Shown here one piece after another: positions 60,093 through 64,000 of a stretch of 64,000 nucleotides of DNA (positions are counted from its first letter, which is position 1; each line of letters begins with the position of its first letter). A model generated the notes under the pieces. The model was not told where the DNA came from, did not search any database, and worked only from the letters and a program-made list of their open reading frames with translations. A program made the position numbers and the translations under genes. The stretch is from the NCBI GenBank assembly GCA_015501605.1, contig JADNRZ010000015.1, positions 868,001 to 932,000 on the forward strand, read 5' to 3'. The DNA comes from Panaeolus papilionaceus. Its lineage: Eukaryota > Basidiomycota > Agaricomycetes > Agaricales.

Positions 60093-60505
60093 AGAAGAAC
60101 GGTGCGCTTTAAATAAACACTTCATGGTTCACCCTCTTTTTAAACTTCGGAGTCTTTCATTGTGAGAATTAGCCGTTCAATGCCGCAGGTCCGTTTGTCT
60201 TGATCACAGCACCCAGAAAGAAGCAAGAGAGACAATCAGTATGGTCTTTCTTTTTGCCTAAACTTGAACGTGTAATACAGAATGACGACTTGTGCTACTC
60301 ACTACCTTCGGAGTATCTGATCATATTTTTCGTGAACACATATACATGACTTGCAATTTGAGCTCCAAGCGCGGCCGGCCCGTAGATAAATCAACGACCT
60401 TCATCATGTTCCGCGCATTATCCGCTACCAAAGATATAAATGCACAGTAAACCGACTCTCGGGATACGAAACAGCGACTCAACTCTGTTGCAAAACACCT
60501 CTATA
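60093..60505. other. Pectate lyase promoter region
   Basis: The 5' region of the pectate lyase gene, with the TATA box noted separately. No other feature recognised. Confidence 0.5.
60435..60440 (+). promoter_or_regulatory. TATA box of the pectate lyase gene
   Basis: TATAAA lies about 66 bases before the ATG at 60506, a good core promoter distance. Confidence 0.5.
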
Positions 60506-61807
60506 ATGAAGTGGATCTCCTCTGTCTTTGTTCTTGCTCTCATTTCTGTCGTCTCGGTGCGTTGATAGAATCTGTGCCATTGACGCTGGGCTGACCAGAT
60601 TGGTTGCAGGGAACGCCACTCGAGAAGCGCGCTGGTCCCAATGACACCGCCAACATCGGATATGCGACGATCAATGGCGGGTTAGTTGTTCGAGATGCAC
60701 TGACACTGGTGATCATTTGCGTCTAAATCTCAATCACAGCACTACCGGTGGTTCTGGTGGAACGGTGACTACCGTCAGCACACTTGCTGCGCTCACTTCA
60801 GCAGTTTCTGGGAACAACAAGAAGGTCGTGATCATCTCCGGTCGGTGTCCCTTTTTCATTCTCTAGCTTTCTTGAGTATCCCTTAATGCGATGTATATCT
60901 CAGGTAGCATCTCTGGTGCAACTTCCGTCAAGGTGGGAAGCAACACCTCCGTTCTGGGAAAGCCGGGCGCTGGTATGCTTCGCTTTCGTACCGTATTATA
61001 AACCCCATCTTTTAATAATGGGGATCTACAGTGCTCAACGGCGTTGGCTTGACTGTCAATGGCAACTCCAATGTCATCATTCGCAATCTGAAAATCAACA
61101 AGGTCCTTGCGAGCAGCGGCACCGGCGATGCTATCAACATTCAATATGCATCCAAAATTTGGATTGACCATGTCGAACTTTGGAGTGACAGGGATCACGA
61201 CAAAGACTAGTACGTCTCTTCAACACCAAAAAAACTTAATAGATTATCTCATTTTAGGTTTTATTAGCTACGTTGGTCTGCTCGATATCACCCACGGTTG
61301 CACCGAGGTCACCGTTAGCTACAGCAAGCTCCACGACCACCACAAAGGCTCACTCATTGGCGCCGATAACAGCAACACTGAGGACAAGGCCGTCACCGTG
61401 ACTTATGCTTACAACCACTTCTACAACATTGGCTCTCGAATGCCCTCCATCCGATTTGGAAAGGGTCATATCTACAACAATCTCTTCGAGAACAGCGGTG
61501 ATGGTATCAATACCCGTATTGGTAAGACAAATTCTGTGCATGCAATGGACAGCTCGGTGACGCATCCAACGATGTTAATGTAGGCGCCCAGGTTCTCGTT
61601 GAAAATAATGTCTTTTCCGGTGTCAGCAAACCTCTTTACTCCACCGACAATGGCTACGCCGTCGCTCGTGGTAATGACTTTGGCGGCAAGTCCAACACCG
61701 CACCTGCTGGCGACCTCAACAGCGTTCCATATGGTTATGGCCTTGTCGCTGCTGTTAGTGTCCGCTCTTCAGTCAGCGGCGCAGGAGCAACCCTTTCAGG
61801 GTTCTAA
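60506..61807 (+). CDS. Secreted pectate lyase, polysaccharide lyase family 1
   Basis: An extracellular enzyme that cleaves polygalacturonate by beta-elimination, used in plant cell wall decay. MKWISSVFVLALISVVS is a signal peptide; GTPLEKR after it is a likely Kex2 site. The parallel beta-helix follows: GGSGGTVTTVSTLAALTSAV, VVIISG, VGSNTSVLGKPGA, NVIIRNLKINKV. The calcium-site region has IWIDHVELWSDRDHDKDYYV, GLLDITHGCTEVTVSYSKL and HDHHKGSLIG. The catalytic Arg region is GSRMPSIRFGKGHIYNNLFE. It ends GKSNTAPAGDLNSVPYGYG to GATLSGF and stop at 61807. At least six short introns were joined in frame. Length is about 315 residues, normal for fungal PL1 enzymes. No defects. Confidence 0.92.
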
Positions 61808-61887
61808 ATTCTCACACGATATCATTTCAAGTCTACACATTGCGTTGGAACCTACACGTAGGGCGCATGTATACATTGTTTTAAATC

Positions 61888-63126
61888 TCAAAAGTCGGTA
61901 GAAAATGAAACATCTTTCCACTCCTCCAGCCTCTCGAGGACCTTCTCAGATTCTTGCTTCGCAACCGAATAGCAGTCGGATCCCAAGCAAAGGTTAGTGG
62001 GGAAAGGCTTTCCTGCCGCTCCTCCTTCGCCTCGTACCACGTCGACGATGACGCGGACACCTTCGAGGGGGTTCCCAGGCTGTTTACCGTTGTAGTCTGT
62101 GTGGCATAGAATGTGTTAGCGGATAATACGTGATGAGAGTCTCAGGGATCCCTAACTCACTCTGAAGAGCAGCCTCGGACCTCTCAGTGAGCGCTTGATA
62201 ATCGGATATACGCGCTACAGCTGGTGCGCGCTGTTCTGCTTGTAAGAAGCTCGTGCGGAAGTAGCCAAAATCGATGCAGGTGCTTCGAAGGCCGAGTGGT
62301 GCAATTTCTTCGTGGAGGGATAAGGAGATGCCTGAAATGGGTGTTAGATTCGTATGCTTGGCTTATCGACGTAACGAAGTGATCGTTGGAGACATGTACC
62401 TCGAAGAGCCCATTTGGTTGTGCAGTAAAGGCCCATGTATGGCCCTCCTCTGAGGGTTTATTAATACGATAACGGGGATTTCGGGTGCACAATTCTCACC
62501 TATAACCCCCAACAGAGCCTATGAAAACGACTGTCCCCGTCCTTCGTTCACGCATGTGAGGTAGGAACGCCCTCGTGACGTTGAGAGCTCCAAATACGTT
62601 GGTACTAAAGTTCCAGTGCCAAAAGAGATATAAGGCCACGATTGATGCAACGCCTCATGGATGGGTGAGAAGAAATATTTGCTCACTTGAATTGGTCGTA
62701 AGTTTCTTTGGGGGTATTCTCCTCAAGGGCACCAACGAGGATGTAGCCTGATGGAGCAATCGAAGCTATCGGTCATGATCACATATTAAATGATCTAGCT
62801 AGCGTACCCGCGTTGTTGACGAGTACGTCTACACGCCCATGGATTGCAACCGCTTTCTTTGCTACTCCTTGCAGGGTTTCGAGGGGCGCGGTGACATCGA
62901 GCTCGAGAATGTCGGCCCCCTTCCCTTGCAGATCAGCGAGTTTTTCGATAGAACGTCCTCGGCCTGTCGCGATGACTTTCTCCCCTCTCTTCAATGCTTC
63001 GAGGGTGAGTTCACGCCCGAGACCAGACCTGGAACGAAAAACCAAGATTGTCAGGATTGCGACACGCCAGAGGTAACCTAGAGCTTACGATGTGCCAGTG
63101 ATTAGCCAGACGAGCGGTGAAGACAT
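61888..63126 (-). CDS. Short-chain dehydrogenase/reductase
   Basis: An NAD(P)-dependent oxidoreductase of the classical SDR family. The ATG at 63126 begins [20 protein letters not shown] with the TGxxxGxG cofactor motif at residues 10-17. [11 protein letters not shown] suggests NADP preference. Then come [14 protein letters not shown] (the adenine-binding Asp), VDVLVNNAG (NNAG), [31 protein letters not shown] (catalytic Ser region) and [14 protein letters not shown] (YxxxK). The C-terminal part reads [40 protein letters not shown] and [16 protein letters not shown], with the stop at 61888. Short introns interrupt it about seven times. The substrate cannot be told. It converges on the pectate lyase gene with 80 bases between stops and shows no functional link to it. 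Confidence 0.9.
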
Positions 63127-64000
63127 TTTGATAATAGACAGATTTCGAAATTGCTACAGGGGACAAAGTTTGTGGGTTTGATGATTATATATCTTCTGGT
63201 TAGATTATAAAGCACCGTGAATCGCGTTTCCCATGACACTCCGTGTACTCAGTACATAATCCAACTGAGCTTCTTGTGTTCGATCATGAGGTACAGCGCC
63301 AAGAGAGTAGTCCCTATATACACGCATAACTTTATGGAACACGCAACTTCCGAATAAATTGAAGATGTCGCCCAGAAGATATGTGTTACTTTTAAAATAT
63401 TGACAGAATAGCACTGAATGGCTCGAATCACCTAAGCATCGCCGTTTATGACAGCCCGGTTGTAGTTTGGCGCAATTCGGTGTTATTTATTGGGTTGGCT
63501 CTATAAAGAAACAGCAGAAAAAATGGCTATGTACCAGGTCAATAAACCTGTGGAAACATGGTGTAGTTCAGTCACGGACGAAGGTGATGAACGATTCGTG
63601 AAAATGTTTCCCATGCACTGGAGGAATATTACGATTTTCACCTACCTTCGGGCTGTCATTCACACATTCCTTTAGATAAGAAGTAATTGAATAATCTGAC
63701 ATGATAACACTTGAATCAATAGATAGGGGCTTGAGCAACATGCTGAAAATAGAAACTGTGTCACTGTCAAGATCACCTCGTGGTCTGTGCGTTTCCGTGA
63801 CATATGTCACAAAGATAACGCCAGCAACTGTCACAAACTCTCCAGCAAGTGTTGGGGTCTGAAATCCACAGCAAAGTGTTCTTTCTTTCGAACTTCCACC
63901 CACTTTTGCTGCACTATCATCATGAGATATCGTATTCCTGGAGCGAGCCGCTTTTTTTGGTCTTTTTCTATCGATTTTCGGTGATATATAACATGGAAAC
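63127..64000. other. Right edge of window, no gene recognised
   Basis: The upstream side of the dehydrogenase gene. The open frames are short (111 codons at most) and lack motifs. A gene starting beyond the window may have its promoter here. Confidence 0.45.

Noticed and set aside
1..64000. CRISPR arrays, bacterial-type operons, riboswitches and rRNA genes.
   Set aside because: None seen; the window is fungal nuclear DNA with split genes.

Overview
The window is genomic DNA of a filamentous basidiomycete, most likely an Agaricomycete. The reasons are genes split by many 45-65 nt GT-AG introns, closely packed genes on both strands, CYP63-like P450s, DUF6533-type membrane proteins, a BTB/POZ gene of the expanded mushroom type, and a basidiomycete-style kinase-like gene. 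Almost every gene is multi-exon, so spans given here run from start to stop codon and include introns. Exon joins were read by eye from splice consensus and reading frame.

Left third (1-24 kb): a candidate terpenoid gene cluster. It holds four related P450 genes (one cut by the window edge, one decayed), an intact two-domain HAD/class II terpene cyclase with an FDLGDV HAD motif and a DIDTT protonation motif, and the relic of a second such cyclase. The layout is mirror-like. P450, P450 and cyclase lie on the plus strand to the left. A cyclase relic, P450 and P450 relic lie on the minus strand to the right. The housekeeping translocon gene SEC63 sits at the axis. The right arm also holds a hypothetical gene, a protein-kinase-like gene and a broken tandem copy of it.

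Middle (25-42 kb): a small secreted protein built of two tandem repeats, a large WD40 plus inositol-polyphosphate 5-phosphatase gene, a tandem pair of DUF6533-type membrane proteins separated by a field of degenerate repeats, and a protein O-mannosyltransferase.

From 42 to 46 kb lies a gene-poor, decayed stretch: a possible inverted-repeat element, a 5'-truncated and frameshifted CCT2 copy, and a second small copy of the CCT2 3' end.

Right third (47-64 kb): methylthioadenosine phosphorylase, tRNA-Ser(CGA), a BTB/POZ gene, a metallothionein-like mini-gene, ribosome biogenesis factor RPF2, a protoglobin with a C-terminal membrane anchor, a conserved hypothetical gene, a METTL16-type RNA m6A methyltransferase, a secreted pectate lyase and a short-chain dehydrogenase.

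The most interesting system is the terpenoid locus. A drimane- or albicane-type cyclase with several CYP63-like oxidases, apparently duplicated in inverted orientation with one arm decaying, suggests oxidised bicyclic sesquiterpenoids or meroterpenoids. The product is inference.
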